Positions 24,618 to 33,849 of a stretch of DNA of 64,000 nucleotides are shown here, in pieces. The notes under the pieces were generated by a model. The model ran no database searches, had not been told where the DNA came from, and saw only the letters and a list, made by a program, of their open reading frames with translations. Each line of letters begins with the position of its first letter. Position 1 is the stretch's first letter. The translations under genes and the position numbers were made by a program. This DNA comes from Caballeronia temeraria (GTDB lineage Bacteria > Pseudomonadota > Gammaproteobacteria > Burkholderiales > Burkholderiaceae): the NCBI RefSeq assembly GCF_001544795.2, contig NZ_FCOI02000013.1:1-64000 (forward strand). The letters are read 5' to 3'.

Positions 24618-25538
24618 ATGTGGTCTTATACGTTGCGGCGCGTGTTGCTCACGCTGCCGACGCTCCTGATCGTCGTGACGATCTGCTATCTGCTGTTGCA
24701 CGCGACACCGGGCGGTCCGTTCGACGGCGAGCGCAAGATTCCGGCGGAAGTGCTTGCGAATCTGCAAGCGAAGTATCACCTCGACGAGCCGTTGTGGAAG
24801 CAGTATCTGCTCTATCTCGACGGCCTCCTGCACGGCGACCTCGGCGCGTCGTTCCGCTATGCCGACTGGAGCGTGAACGATCTCGTGCTGCGCGCGCTGC
24901 CGGTGTCGCTGACGATCGGCGGCGTGTCGATGCTGCTCGCCATCGTGATCGGCGTCGGGCTCGGCATCGCGGCGGCGCTGCGTCGCAACAGCATGGCGGA
25001 TTACGTGCTCATGCTCGCCAGTAACGCGGGCAATGCGTTCCCGTCGTTCGTGCTCGGGCCAGTGCTGATCCTCGTGTTCGCCATCCTGCTGAAGTGGCTG
25101 CCCGCCGGCGGCTGGAACGACTTCCAGTTGCGTTACATGGCGTTGCCCATCGCGTTGCTCGTGATGATCAACGTCGCAACCGTCGGCCGCGTGACGCGCG
25201 CGAGCCTGATCGAAGTGCTGAACACGAACTACATCCGCACGGCTCGTGCAAAGGGCCTGCCGATGCGCACCATCGTGCTGCGCCATGCGCTCAAGCCGAC
25301 GCTGATTCCGGTCGTATCGGTGATCGGGCCGCTCGCGATCTCGTCGATCACGGCGGCGGTCGTCACGGAATCGGTGTTCTCGCTGCCGGGCATCGGCAAG
25401 CTGATCGTGAACGGCGCGGCCAATCGCGATTACACGCTCGTGCTCGGACTCGTCGTGCTCGTCACGGTGGTGGCCGTGCTGCTCAACCTGCTGGTCGACC
25501 TCGCGTATGCGTGGCTCGATCCGAAGATCCGTTACTGA
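24618..25538 (+). CDS. oppB: oligopeptide ABC transporter permease
   Basis: A 306-residue inner-membrane permease. The start MWSYTLRRVLLTLPTLLIVVTICYLLLHATPGGPFDGER (region) is typical of OppB, and the EAA loop is visible at TARAKGLPMRTIVLRHALKPTLIPV. AAGGGGA precedes the ATG by about seven bases. It forms the channel with OppC. Confidence 0.94.
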   Translation: MWSYTLRRVLLTLPTLLIVVTICYLLLHATPGGPFDGERKIPAEVLANLQAKYHLDEPLWKQYLLYLDGLLHGDLGASFRYADWSVNDLVLRALPVSLTIGGVSMLLAIVIGVGLGIAAALRRNSMADYVLMLASNAGNAFPSFVLGPVLILVFAILLKWLPAGGWNDFQLRYMALPIALLVMINVATVGRVTRASLIEVLNTNYIRTARAKGLPMRTIVLRHALKPTLIPVVSVIGPLAISSITAAVVTESVFSLPGIGKLIVNGAANRDYTLVLGLVVLVTVVAVLLNLLVDLAYAWLDPKIRY

Positions 25539-25549
25539 GAAGGCGCGCG

Positions 25550-26440
25550 ATGAAATCTGCATCTCTTGCACCGATGCTCGAAAAAGCGGTCGCGGGCCGC
25601 AGCCCGTGGCAGGACGCGCGTGCGCGTTTCCTGCGCAACAAGGCGGCGGTCGTGAGTCTCGCGCTGCTCGTGCTGATCACGCTCGCGTGCATCATCGGGC
25701 CGTGGCTTCTGCCGAACGACTTCGAATCGACCGACTGGAACGCGACGAGCGTCGCGCCCACGCTCGCCAACTGGCATCTCTTCGGCACCGACGATACCGG
25801 CCGCGATCTGCTCGTACGCTGTCTGATCGGTGGCCGCGTGTCGCTGATGATCGGCGCGCTCGCCACGCTGACGTCGGTGACGCTCGGCATCGTGTGGGGC
25901 GCGATCGCGGGCTTCGTCGGCGGGCGCGTCGATAACGCGATGATGCGTATCGTCGACATGATGTACGCCATTCCGTATCTGCTCATCGCGATCCTGATGG
26001 TGACGCTGCTCGGCCGCGAGTTCTATCTCGTCGTCATCACCATCACGATCTTCTCGTGGATGGACATGGCGCGCGTCGTGCGCGGCCAGACGCTCTCGAT
26101 CCGCTCGAAGGAATATGTCGAGGCGGCGCGTGCGATCGGCGTGCCGACGCGACGCATCATCGCGCGGCATGTGGTGCCGAATCTGCTCGGCATCGTCGCG
26201 ATCTATACGACGGTCACCGTGCCCGGCGTGATTCTCACGGAATCGGTGCTGTCGTTCCTCGGACTCGGCGTGCAGGAACCGATGACGAGCTGGGGCGTGT
26301 TGATTCAGGACGGCGTCGGCGTGATGGAGGCGTCGCCGTGGATTCTGCTGTTCCCGGCGGCGCTGCTTTCGGTCACGCTTTACTGCATCAACTTTGTCGG
26401 CGACGGGCTGCGCGACGCGCTCGATCCGAAGGACAGGTGA
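25550..26440 (+). CDS. oppC: oligopeptide ABC transporter permease
   Basis: A 296-residue permease. The N-terminal cytoplasmic part with SPWQDARARFLRNKAAVVSLALLVL, the HLFGTDDTGRDLLVRCLIGGRVSL motif and the EAA loop YVEAARAIGVPTRRIIARHVVPN are diagnostic of OppC/DppC. It starts 11 bases after oppB. It pairs with OppB in the membrane. Confidence 0.94.
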   Translation: MKSASLAPMLEKAVAGRSPWQDARARFLRNKAAVVSLALLVLITLACIIGPWLLPNDFESTDWNATSVAPTLANWHLFGTDDTGRDLLVRCLIGGRVSLMIGALATLTSVTLGIVWGAIAGFVGGRVDNAMMRIVDMMYAIPYLLIAILMVTLLGREFYLVVITITIFSWMDMARVVRGQTLSIRSKEYVEAARAIGVPTRRIIARHVVPNLLGIVAIYTTVTVPGVILTESVLSFLGLGVQEPMTSWGVLIQDGVGVMEASPWILLFPAALLSVTLYCINFVGDGLRDALDPKDR

Positions 26441-26443
26441 GCC

Positions 26444-27430
26444 ATGCCGCTACTCGAAGTCAACGATCTGCAAGTCGAATTCCGGACGCACGACGCCTCC
26501 GTGCGCGCCGTGAACGGCGTGAATTTCACGCTGGAAGAGGGCGAGACGCTCGGCATCGTCGGCGAGTCGGGCTCGGGCAAGAGCCAGAGCGTCCTCGCCA
26601 TGATGGGGCTGCTCGCATCGAACGGGCGCGCGAGCGGTCGCGCGATGTATCGCGGCGAGAATCTCATCGGCATGCCGCACAAGACGATGAACCGCATTCG
26701 CGGCAATCGCCTGTCGATGATCTTCCAGGACCCGATGAGCTCGCTCAATCCGTATCTCACGATCGAGCGGCAAATGACGGAAGTGCTGGAACTGCACAAG
26801 AACGTCACGCGACGTGAAGCGAAGAAACGCGCGATTTCGATGCTCGAAGCCGTGCGTATTCCGGAGGCCGCGCATCGCATCGGGCAGTACCCGCACGAGC
26901 TGTCTGGCGGCATGCGCCAGCGCGTGATGATCGCAATGGCGCTCTTGTGCGAGCCCGAAGTGCTCTTCGCCGACGAGCCGACCACCGCGCTCGATGTCAC
27001 CGTGCAGGCGCAGATTCTCCAACTGCTGCGCAATCTGCAACGCGACTTCGGCACGTCGATCGTCTTGATCACGCACGACCTCGGCGTGGTCGCCGGCTTG
27101 TGCGAAAAAGTGATGGTGATGTACGGCGGCCGCGTGATGGAACAGTGCGATGCGAACACGCTGTTCGCGAAGCCTTCGCATCCATACACCGTCGGTCTGT
27201 TGCGCGCGTTGCCGCGTCTGGATCATGACGGCGGCGAACTGACCGGCATTCCCGGCAATCCGCCGAACATGGCGCATCCGCCGGCGGGCTGTCCATTCCA
27301 CGAACGCTGCGCCGATGCCAGCGACGAATGCGCCATCGATGCGCCCGCGCTGAAGGCCATCGGATCGGGCTGGCTGCGGGCGTGCCATCGTCCGGTTCAC
27401 ATGATCAAGAAGGAAGCGAGCCATGTCTGA
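26444..27430 (+). CDS. oppD: oligopeptide ABC transporter ATP-binding protein
   Basis: A 328-residue ATPase. Walker A GESGSGKS, signature LSGGMRQRVMIAMALLC, Walker B VLFADEPTTALD and the switch His in ITHDLG are all intact. The C-terminal oligopeptide-transporter extension carries GCPFHERCADASDEC, whose cysteines bind an Fe-S cluster in some relatives. It starts three bases after oppC and its end overlaps oppF. Confidence 0.95.
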   Translation: MPLLEVNDLQVEFRTHDASVRAVNGVNFTLEEGETLGIVGESGSGKSQSVLAMMGLLASNGRASGRAMYRGENLIGMPHKTMNRIRGNRLSMIFQDPMSSLNPYLTIERQMTEVLELHKNVTRREAKKRAISMLEAVRIPEAAHRIGQYPHELSGGMRQRVMIAMALLCEPEVLFADEPTTALDVTVQAQILQLLRNLQRDFGTSIVLITHDLGVVAGLCEKVMVMYGGRVMEQCDANTLFAKPSHPYTVGLLRALPRLDHDGGELTGIPGNPPNMAHPPAGCPFHERCADASDECAIDAPALKAIGSGWLRACHRPVHMIKKEASHV

Positions 27431-28406
27431 CGCGACGATTCTCTCCGTGCGCGACATGCGCGTGCATTTCCAGGTGAAGTCGAAGAACCGTCTGCCGTGG
27501 GCGGCGCGCCGCACGCTGAAGGCCGTCGACGGCGTGAGCTTCGACCTTAAAGCAGGCGAGACGCTTGGCGTCGTCGGCGAATCGGGCTGCGGCAAGTCCA
27601 CGTTGTCGCGCGCGATCCTGAACCTCATTCCCGCGACGGGCGGCGATATCGTGTGGATGGGATCGCCGCTGTCGGGCGCTTCGGCGCGCGAATGGCATCG
27701 CGTGCGCGGCGACGTGCAGATGATCTTTCAGGACCCGCTCGCATCGCTCGATCCGCGCATGACGATCGGGCAGATCATCGCGGAGCCGCTCGTCGAGCAT
27801 CGGCCCGGCATGAGCAAGCGGGAAATCGACGACCGCGTGCGCGCGATGATGGCGAAAGTCGGCCTGCGCGAGCAGATGATCAACCGCTATCCGCACGAGT
27901 TTTCGGGCGGGCAGTGTCAGCGTATCGGCATTGCGCGGGCGTTGATCGTCGAGCCGAAGCTGGTTATTTGCGATGAGCCGGTGTCCGCGCTTGATGTTTC
28001 GATTCAGGCGCAGATCGTCAATCTGCTGAAGTCGCTGCAAACGGAGATGAAGCTGGCGCTCATCTTCATCGCGCACGATCTGGCCGTGGTGCGTCACATT
28101 TCCGACCGCGTGATGGTGATGTATCTCGGTCGCGTGATGGAACTGGCGGACAAGCACGCGCTTTATGACACGCCGCGTCATCCGTACACGCGCGCGCTGC
28201 TGTCGGCGGTGCCGGTGCCCGATCCCGCAGTCGAACGCGCGAAGACCGTGCAGATTCTGTCGGGCGACATTCCAAGTCCGATCGATCCGCCTTCGGGCTG
28301 CGTCTTCCATACGCGCTGTCCGATGGCCGACGCCCGTTGCGCACGCGAAGTGCCTGCATTGCGCACGCTTGGCGCGGGCTCGTCGGCGGCGTGCCTGTTT
28401 GCGTGA
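27423..28406 (+). CDS. oppF: oligopeptide ABC transporter ATP-binding protein
   Basis: A 327-residue ATPase overlapping oppD by eight bases. Walker A GESGCGKS, signature FSGGQCQRIGIARAL, Walker B LVICDEPVSALD and AHDLAVVRHIS are intact. Its C-terminal GCVFHTRCPMADARC resembles that of OppD. OppD and OppF form the heterodimeric motor, so the importer is complete. Confidence 0.95.
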   Translation: MSDATILSVRDMRVHFQVKSKNRLPWAARRTLKAVDGVSFDLKAGETLGVVGESGCGKSTLSRAILNLIPATGGDIVWMGSPLSGASAREWHRVRGDVQMIFQDPLASLDPRMTIGQIIAEPLVEHRPGMSKREIDDRVRAMMAKVGLREQMINRYPHEFSGGQCQRIGIARALIVEPKLVICDEPVSALDVSIQAQIVNLLKSLQTEMKLALIFIAHDLAVVRHISDRVMVMYLGRVMELADKHALYDTPRHPYTRALLSAVPVPDPAVERAKTVQILSGDIPSPIDPPSGCVFHTRCPMADARCAREVPALRTLGAGSSAACLFA

Positions 28407-28623
28407 CGCAACGTTCAACGGTTTTAAGAAAACGACGATATTCGAGGTGACTGCATACCCGGCATAAAAGAGCGTTAAGGCGTTTCGCATTCTTCGGCAG
28501 CACTTTCCCGAACGAACCGTTCGTGCCGATCCCTGGTGATCGACGGCACGCTCCATTTCATGGAACCGTTCGTAATCCTATTTAGTGGTAGTCCGCAGGT
28601 CGAGTCAGTTGGAGATACTTTTC

Positions 28624-30066
28624 ATGAAAAAACAAAAAACGTCAGCCGCATTATCCATTTTGCTTTTCGGCGCTTATATCGCCGCAGCCGCTCCGGTCCA
28701 CGCGCAACAGGCGCCGGTGCAGACCGCGCAAGCACAGCAGCCATCCGCCGACGATAATCTGCTCACGCGCCAGAAAGAGATGGTGCCCGATTCGCCGCCC
28801 AACACGGAAGCCGATGCGCCCGTGAGCAGTCAGGCGAAAGCGAAGGGTTTTATCGAGGATTCGCATTTGAATCTGCTGTTCCGCTCGTTCACGGAGCATG
28901 ACGAATTCAAGGGCGCGGGCAAAAAGGATGCGTGGGTGCTCGGCGCGCAGGCGGTATTCGAATCGGGCTATACGAAGGGATTGATCGGGCTGGGCGGCGA
29001 CGTGTCGCTCTTCGGCGCGTTCAAGCTTAACGGCGGGCAGGGTGCGGGCAATCGCGTGCATGTGTCGTCGAGCGGCGACCCGAGTGGCGCGAATCAGCTC
29101 GCATGGGCCTATCCCGGCGTGTGGGACGTGAAGGCGCGCGTGTCGAATACGGTGCTGAAATACGGTCAGCAGCTCTTCGATAACCCGTTCCTCGTGCCGC
29201 ACGACAACCGCGCATTGCCGCCGACGTATCGCGGCTTCTCGCTCGCGAGCGACGAGATCAAGAATCTGACGCTGAAGGCAGGCACGGTCGATGGTGTCAT
29301 CGCCCGTGGCATGACCACCGTCACCGGCCTCACGACGGAATACGGCGGCACGCACGTGTCGCAGTTCACCTACTTCGGGGGCGACTGGACGCGCGGCGAC
29401 GATACGGCCGTGACGCTCTACGGCAGCGTCGCGAACAACGTGTGGCAACAGTACTACCTGACGGCGACGCAGAGCATCGGCGATCCGAAGAGCATCCGCT
29501 GGACGGGATCGTTGAACTACTACTACACCGGCGCGATCGGCGACAAGCGTCAGGGCGCGATCAACAACAACGCGTATTCGCTCGCGCTTGCCGGCACGCA
29601 CGGCGCGCACACCGTGCAGTTCGCGTTCCAGCAGATCGTCAGCGATCAGACGTTCGACTACATGGGTCAGTCGGCGGGCGACTATCTCTCGAATTCGCTC
29701 GACGTCGACTACAACCAGCCGCATGAAAAATCCGTGAGCCTGTCCTATTCGCTCAACATGAAGGAGTACGGCGTTCCTGGTCTCAAAGTCTCGTTGTGGG
29801 GCGCATACGGCTGGGGCGCCGATGGCAGCGCGATGGCGAATGGCGGCAGCGCCCAGGCAGCAAACTATCTGGTGAACGGCAAGCCGATCAGCGGCACGCA
29901 CTACGAAATCGGCATCATCCCGGGCTACACGGTGCCGGACGGCAAGTTCAAGAACACGTCGGTCAAGTTCTACTACATGCACCATCACAGCAACAGCGCG
30001 TACTATCCGGACGGCACGAGCAACGTGTATCGCCTGATGGTGAACGTGCCTGTCAACGTCTTCTAA
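28624..30066 (+). CDS. OprD family outer-membrane porin
   Basis: A 480-residue protein starting at ATG 28624 with TTGGAG ten bases upstream. It has a signal peptide ending near AAAPVHAQQ, then a Gln/Ala-rich linker. The beta-barrel begins with KGFIEDSHLNLLFRSFTEHDE, the typical OprD opening (GFIEDSSLxLxxRNYYFNRD type), and ends with a terminal Phe. OprD porins pass basic amino acids, peptides or aromatic acids. Directly after the Opp operon, it is likely to let peptides into the periplasm, though a 217-bp gap suggests its own promoter. Confidence 0.9.
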   Translation: MKKQKTSAALSILLFGAYIAAAAPVHAQQAPVQTAQAQQPSADDNLLTRQKEMVPDSPPNTEADAPVSSQAKAKGFIEDSHLNLLFRSFTEHDEFKGAGKKDAWVLGAQAVFESGYTKGLIGLGGDVSLFGAFKLNGGQGAGNRVHVSSSGDPSGANQLAWAYPGVWDVKARVSNTVLKYGQQLFDNPFLVPHDNRALPPTYRGFSLASDEIKNLTLKAGTVDGVIARGMTTVTGLTTEYGGTHVSQFTYFGGDWTRGDDTAVTLYGSVANNVWQQYYLTATQSIGDPKSIRWTGSLNYYYTGAIGDKRQGAINNNAYSLALAGTHGAHTVQFAFQQIVSDQTFDYMGQSAGDYLSNSLDVDYNQPHEKSVSLSYSLNMKEYGVPGLKVSLWGAYGWGADGSAMANGGSAQAANYLVNGKPISGTHYEIGIIPGYTVPDGKFKNTSVKFYYMHHHSNSAYYPDGTSNVYRLMVNVPVNVF

Positions 30067-30413
30067 ACGGCGGCAGACGCCGCAGGCGTAAACCCTACAA
30101 AGATATCCGTTTACATTACGTTGAACTTTCAATTATAAAGAGAGGGCGTGCTGCGGATTGCCATGTCTCGCCCACGCTCGTCGCCCGGCAGGTCTCCCTC
30201 TGCCGGGCTTTTTTTCGTCTGCGCAATCCGCGCGCACTGCAGCTTTCATGCGCTTACGAAGGCTGCAATTCTTAGTGAAAACCCCGTCATTTCTTTCGCT
30301 TGACTTACTTGATATATCACATACTGTGTATATGCGACGCAGCATGAAATTGCGTCGCAGGAGGCGCCGTTCGGCGTCCGCATACACAAGGCAGATTTGC
30401 CAAGGAGACAGGC
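30067..30413. other. 347-bp gap between porin and antiporter genes
   Basis: Holds the porin terminator (30183-30215). Beyond it, TTGACT at 30300-30305 leads into an AT-rich near-palindrome ATATCACA-TAC-TGTGTATAT (30314-30333) likely to be the promoter/operator of the antiporter gene. No gene is supported. Confidence 0.5.
30183..30215 (+). terminator. Rho-independent terminator of the porin gene
   Basis: A 9-bp perfect stem GCCCGGCAG/CTGCCGGGC (30183-30191 with 30200-30208), 8-base loop, followed by seven T. Confidence 0.92.
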
Positions 30414-31727
30414 ATGGGAATGAGCCAGATGGACCGCGAAGACAACGCGTCGCGCCTCGCGTCGCCGTGGGTGCAGTTGGTTTTCGGCGTGATTTGCATG
30501 GCGATGATCGCGAACATGCAGTATGGCTGGACGCTCTTCGTCAATCCGATCGACGAGAAGTATCACTGGGGCCGCGCGGCTATTCAGGTGGCGTTCACGA
30601 TCTTCGTCGTGACCGAGACATGGCTCGTGCCCGTCGAAGGCTATCTCGTCGACAAATACGGGCCGCGTCCCGTCGTGGTCGGCGGCGGCCTGCTATGTGC
30701 GATTGCCTGGGCGATCAACTCGGTGGCGTCGTCGCTGCCGCTGCTGTACTTCGCGGCCGCTGTCGGCGGCGTGGGCGCGGGCGCGGTCTACGGCACGTGC
30801 GTCGGCAATGCGCTCAAGTGGTTTCCGGCGCGGCGCGGACTGGCCGCGGGCATCACGGCGGCGGGCTTCGGCATGGGGTCCGCTGCGACCGTCGTGCCGA
30901 TCGCCCACATGATCAAGTCGAGCGGCTACGAAGCGACGTTCCTGTGGTTCGGTCTCGGTCAGGGACTTGTCGTGTTCCTGCTCGGCATGGCGCTCTATGC
31001 GCCGCCCGCGCAATTGCTCGCGAACGTGAAGAACACGGTCAAGGCCGCCGTCTACAACGCGAGTCCGAAGCAGGTGCTGCAGTCGCCGATCTTCTGGGTC
31101 ATGTACCTGATGTTCGTGATGATGGCCGCCGGCGGCCTGATGGCGACCGCGCAGCTCGGACCGATCGCCAAGGACTTCGGCCTGCACGATTCGCCCGTCT
31201 CGATACTCGGCCTGACCTTGCCCGCGCTGACCTTCGCGCTCACGATCGACCGCGTGCTCAACGGCCTGACGCGGCCGTTCTTCGGCTGGGTATCGGATCG
31301 TATCGGACGGGAGAACACGATGTTCGTCGCGTTCGCGATCGAAGCGGTGGGCATCGTCGCGTTGTCGAAATATGGGCATAACCCGGTGGCGTTCGTCGTG
31401 CTGACGGGCATCGTGTTCTTCGCGTGGGGCGAAATCTACAGTCTCTTCCCGGCCACATGCGGCGATACCTTCGGTCCGAAATTCGCCGCGACTAATGCGG
31501 GCCTGCTCTACACGGCGAAGGGCACGGCGGCGTTGCTCGTGCCGTTCTCCAGCGTCATCACGACGATGACCGGAAGCTGGCATGCCGTGTTCATGCTCGC
31601 GGCAGGGATGGCGGCGATATCGGCGCTGCTCGCGCTCTTCGTGCTCAAGCCGATGCGTAATGCGCACTCGCAGAAGCACGCGCGCGCCGCGTCGCTTGAC
31701 ATGTCGTACACGCCAGTGAAGGAGTGA
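30414..31727 (+). CDS. oxlT: MFS oxalate/formate antiporter (OFA family)
   Basis: A 437-residue 12-helix permease with AAGGAG eight bases before ATG 30414. MQYGWTLFVNPIDEKYHWGRAAIQVAFTIFVVTETWLVPVEGYLVDKYG (region) is characteristic of OxlT, and GTCVGNALKWFPARRGLAAGITAAGFGMGS is a second family signature. OFA members exchange oxalate for formate; Burkholderia relatives often carry oxlT-like genes near oxalate-degrading enzymes, but no formyl-CoA transferase or oxalyl-CoA decarboxylase gene is in this window, so the substrate is inferred from family only. Confidence 0.85.
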   Translation: MGMSQMDREDNASRLASPWVQLVFGVICMAMIANMQYGWTLFVNPIDEKYHWGRAAIQVAFTIFVVTETWLVPVEGYLVDKYGPRPVVVGGGLLCAIAWAINSVASSLPLLYFAAAVGGVGAGAVYGTCVGNALKWFPARRGLAAGITAAGFGMGSAATVVPIAHMIKSSGYEATFLWFGLGQGLVVFLLGMALYAPPAQLLANVKNTVKAAVYNASPKQVLQSPIFWVMYLMFVMMAAGGLMATAQLGPIAKDFGLHDSPVSILGLTLPALTFALTIDRVLNGLTRPFFGWVSDRIGRENTMFVAFAIEAVGIVALSKYGHNPVAFVVLTGIVFFAWGEIYSLFPATCGDTFGPKFAATNAGLLYTAKGTAALLVPFSSVITTMTGSWHAVFMLAAGMAAISALLALFVLKPMRNAHSQKHARAASLDMSYTPVKE

Positions 31728-31738
31728 CGCAGGCAGGG

Positions 31739-31764
31739 CGGGCGACCCGGCGTGTCGCCCGTTT
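31739..31764 (+). terminator. terminator of the antiporter gene
   Basis: An 8-bp perfect stem CGGGCGAC/GTCGCCCG (31739-31746 with 31754-31761), 7-base loop, followed by TTTCCGGTTTT. Confidence 0.8.
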
Positions 31765-31964
31765 CCGGTTTTCGAACTGACGCTTTGCGGATGCGCGTTT
31801 TCCTGTGTCGCCGGTGGGTGGTCTCCTCGCTCCTTATCCCGTCATTCGTTCCCGTGGACATAGTGTCCTCGTGCACGACGCGTGGACCAACCCCGCAGGC
31901 GCGGGTAGGGCGCGATTATTCAGGAGATGGCGCAAGCGAGCCCCGCATCGGGAGGGGCCGCCAC

Positions 31965-32108
31965 TCAGAAACGCGTGCCGACGCTGCAGCCGCCGAAACC
32001 ACCGCCGTTGGTGGCAAAGCCGGCGCATCCGAAAATGCCGCAGCCGGAAAGGGCGAGGGACGCGACGATGAGCGCCGTTGCGGCGCAAAGAAAACGAAGG
32101 TGCTTCAT
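31965..32108 (-). CDS. small lipoprotein, 47 residues
   Basis: A 47-residue protein read from ATG 32108 to TGA. It has a basic start (MKHLRFLCAA), a hydrophobic segment and a lipobox LALSGC, so the mature lipid-anchored peptide is only ~26 residues (CGIFGCAGFATNGGGFGGCS then VGTRF), very Gly-rich and with three further cysteines. It lies 77 bp downstream of the NnrS gene on the same strand. Small entericidin-like lipoproteins have this layout. The function is unknown, and the open frame upstream belongs to the shadow of nnrS. Confidence 0.7.
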   Translation of the reverse strand: MKHLRFLCAATALIVASLALSGCGIFGCAGFATNGGGFGGCSVGTRF

Positions 32109-32185
32109 GGTGACATCGGAATCGGGAAAGGCGGATGCGATTCTCGCTGAAGCGGCGCACGCCGATGTCAAAAAACGTCGCGGTC

Positions 32186-33415
32186 TCAGCCCGGCTTGCC
32201 GTCCTCGCGTGGCCTGACAAGCGGCGCCGCATAAGCCGCGACATACAGCGCGAACGCGAGCACCCAGCAGATACCCGCGGCGAGAATCCACGTCGAAAGC
32301 CAGGAAAATGCGACGAGCGGACCGAGCACGCGCAGCGCGCCCGCCGCCATGACGAGCGCGTAGCACGCGACATCGCGTTTGTCCGCGACGAGCGGCCGCC
32401 CCGTATGCCCGCGCGCGGTGCGCGTGATCATCGCGATGATCGCGCCGCCGATGGCGCCCGCCGCGAACGCATGCATCGCGAGGCTGTGCGGCACGCGCAT
32501 CCATCCGGTGGACGCGAGCGCAAGCAGCGCGAAGCCGAGCGGCAACCATGCATAGGCGAGATGCAGGATTGCGAGAATGGGCCGTCCGCGCACGGAATAA
32601 GAGCGCCAGCCGATCATCCGCGCGAGATGCGCGCCGCAGGCCAGACAAGCGAGCGTCGCGACGAACGCGCGATCGAGCGCGAAGGCATCCGCGAAGAACG
32701 CGGCGAGCGTAAGCGGCGCGACGCTCAGTTCGACGAAACGCCAGCGCCGCGCGACGAAGCCGGGCATGGCGTTGGCGGTGAACATCGGAATGACGCGTCC
32801 GCCGATCACGCTGACCAGCAACACGACGATGCCCGCCGATGCGTACACGGCGCGCATCGCGAGATCGGGGCGCGCGTCGATCGCGAAGCCGTGGAAGGCT
32901 GCGTTCAGCGCGCCGAACGCGAGCAGCACGACCGCGATGAAGTAATTGCGCCGGTTGCCTGCCTTGACGAGCACGCGCAACAGCAGCGTCGCCGCGACGG
33001 GCAGGAACGCGCTATCGACGATCGCGGCCGGCAGCACGGGTCCGCTCCACACGAGCACGCGCCCGGCGAGCCACAACAGCACGAGCGACGCGAGCGCCGC
33101 GCCGTTGGCCGTGTCGCGCCCGGTCCACGCGCGCACGGCGGTCAGCAGAAAGCCGACGATGATCGCCGCCGCAAACCCGAACACCATCTCGTGCGCGTGC
33201 CAGCCGATCGGATCCGCTCGCGGCAGATAGCCGCCGGACAACGGCACGCCGGAGAGCACGAGCAGCCACACCGTCAGCGCGAGCGCGCCGAATGCCGCGC
33301 CGCACACATAAAACGGCCGGAAGCCGAGATCGAAGAGCGCAAAACGCGGCCGATGCTCCGGTGAGCGCCTTTGCGGCGTCGCGACGAAAACGGTGTCGGG
33401 CTCTGCGATCTTCAT
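32186..33415 (-). CDS. nnrS: NnrS family haem-copper membrane protein
   Basis: A 409-residue protein with about 12 hydrophobic helices, starting at ATG 33415 (the open frame continues but overlaps the cupin gene). FALFDLGFRPFYVCGAAFGALAL at the start and DPIGWHAHEMVFGFAAAIIVGFLLTAVRAW (region) are the NnrS signature, with candidate haem-ligand histidines. NnrS is induced by nitric oxide and lessens nitrosative damage to the iron pool. Its neighbours (cupin, AhpD-like, then Hmp and NorR) make a coherent NO-response locus. Confidence 0.92.
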   Translation of the reverse strand: MKIAEPDTVFVATPQRRSPEHRPRFALFDLGFRPFYVCGAAFGALALTVWLLVLSGVPLSGGYLPRADPIGWHAHEMVFGFAAAIIVGFLLTAVRAWTGRDTANGAALASLVLLWLAGRVLVWSGPVLPAAIVDSAFLPVAATLLLRVLVKAGNRRNYFIAVVLLAFGALNAAFHGFAIDARPDLAMRAVYASAGIVVLLVSVIGGRVIPMFTANAMPGFVARRWRFVELSVAPLTLAAFFADAFALDRAFVATLACLACGAHLARMIGWRSYSVRGRPILAILHLAYAWLPLGFALLALASTGWMRVPHSLAMHAFAAGAIGGAIIAMITRTARGHTGRPLVADKRDVACYALVMAAGALRVLGPLVAFSWLSTWILAAGICWVLAFALYVAAYAAPLVRPREDGKPG

Positions 33416-33428
33416 GATGTCCTCGGGA

Positions 33429-33839
33429 TCAGTGTGGAATCGGCTGCTTGACCGGGTCGTTGTCGCCGACGATCGCGAACACGAGCAGCTTCGCCGGCTT
33501 CGTCGCGCTCGCATTCTTCGACACGATGTGATGTGCGCCCGGCGGCTCGTACCACGATTCGCCGGGGCCATACGTCTTCGCGCTCGCGCCTTCGAGTTGC
33601 GATGTCACATGGCCTTCCAGCACATAAGCGAAGATCGACCCCGGATGCATATGCGCCTCCGACGCCTGTCCCGGCTTGTACGAGACGGTCGCCATCAGCA
33701 CGTTCTTGCCGGGCGCCTCGGGCACGGGCTGCTTCATCACCGGCGCGACGGCTTCCGCGCCTTGTGTGTCGTGCGCGCCGGCGTTCGCCGCGCCGAACAT
33801 CAGCGCGGCAGCCAGCACGAAAATGTCGCGCTTCTTCAT
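33429..33839 (-). CDS. exported cupin-domain protein
   Basis: A 136-residue protein with a signal peptide (FVLAAALMFGAANAGA). The cupin motif 1 is visible as EAHMHPGSIFAYVLEGHV and motif 2 as GESWYEPPGAHHIVS, giving His and Glu ligands for a metal. It sits between NnrS (13 bp) and the AhpD-like gene (10 bp) and is therefore co-transcribed with them. Small periplasmic cupins of this kind are uncharacterised; the location suggests a part in the response to nitrosative or oxidative stress. Confidence 0.85.
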   Translation of the reverse strand: MKKRDIFVLAAALMFGAANAGAHDTQGAEAVAPVMKQPVPEAPGKNVLMATVSYKPGQASEAHMHPGSIFAYVLEGHVTSQLEGASAKTYGPGESWYEPPGAHHIVSKNASATKPAKLLVFAIVGDNDPVKQPIPH

Positions 33840-33849
33840 GTCGATGTCC

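Noticed and set aside
22875-25571. 898-codon ORF antisense to oppA and oppB
   Set aside because: The composition (His, Arg, Asp, Gln rich, no domains) is typical of the shadow strand of high-GC coding sequence; oppA and oppB are complete on the other strand.
32135-33364. 409-codon plus-strand ORF across the nnrS region
   Set aside because: Arg/Glu/His-rich shadow of nnrS; the minus-strand gene has clear membrane helices and family motifs.
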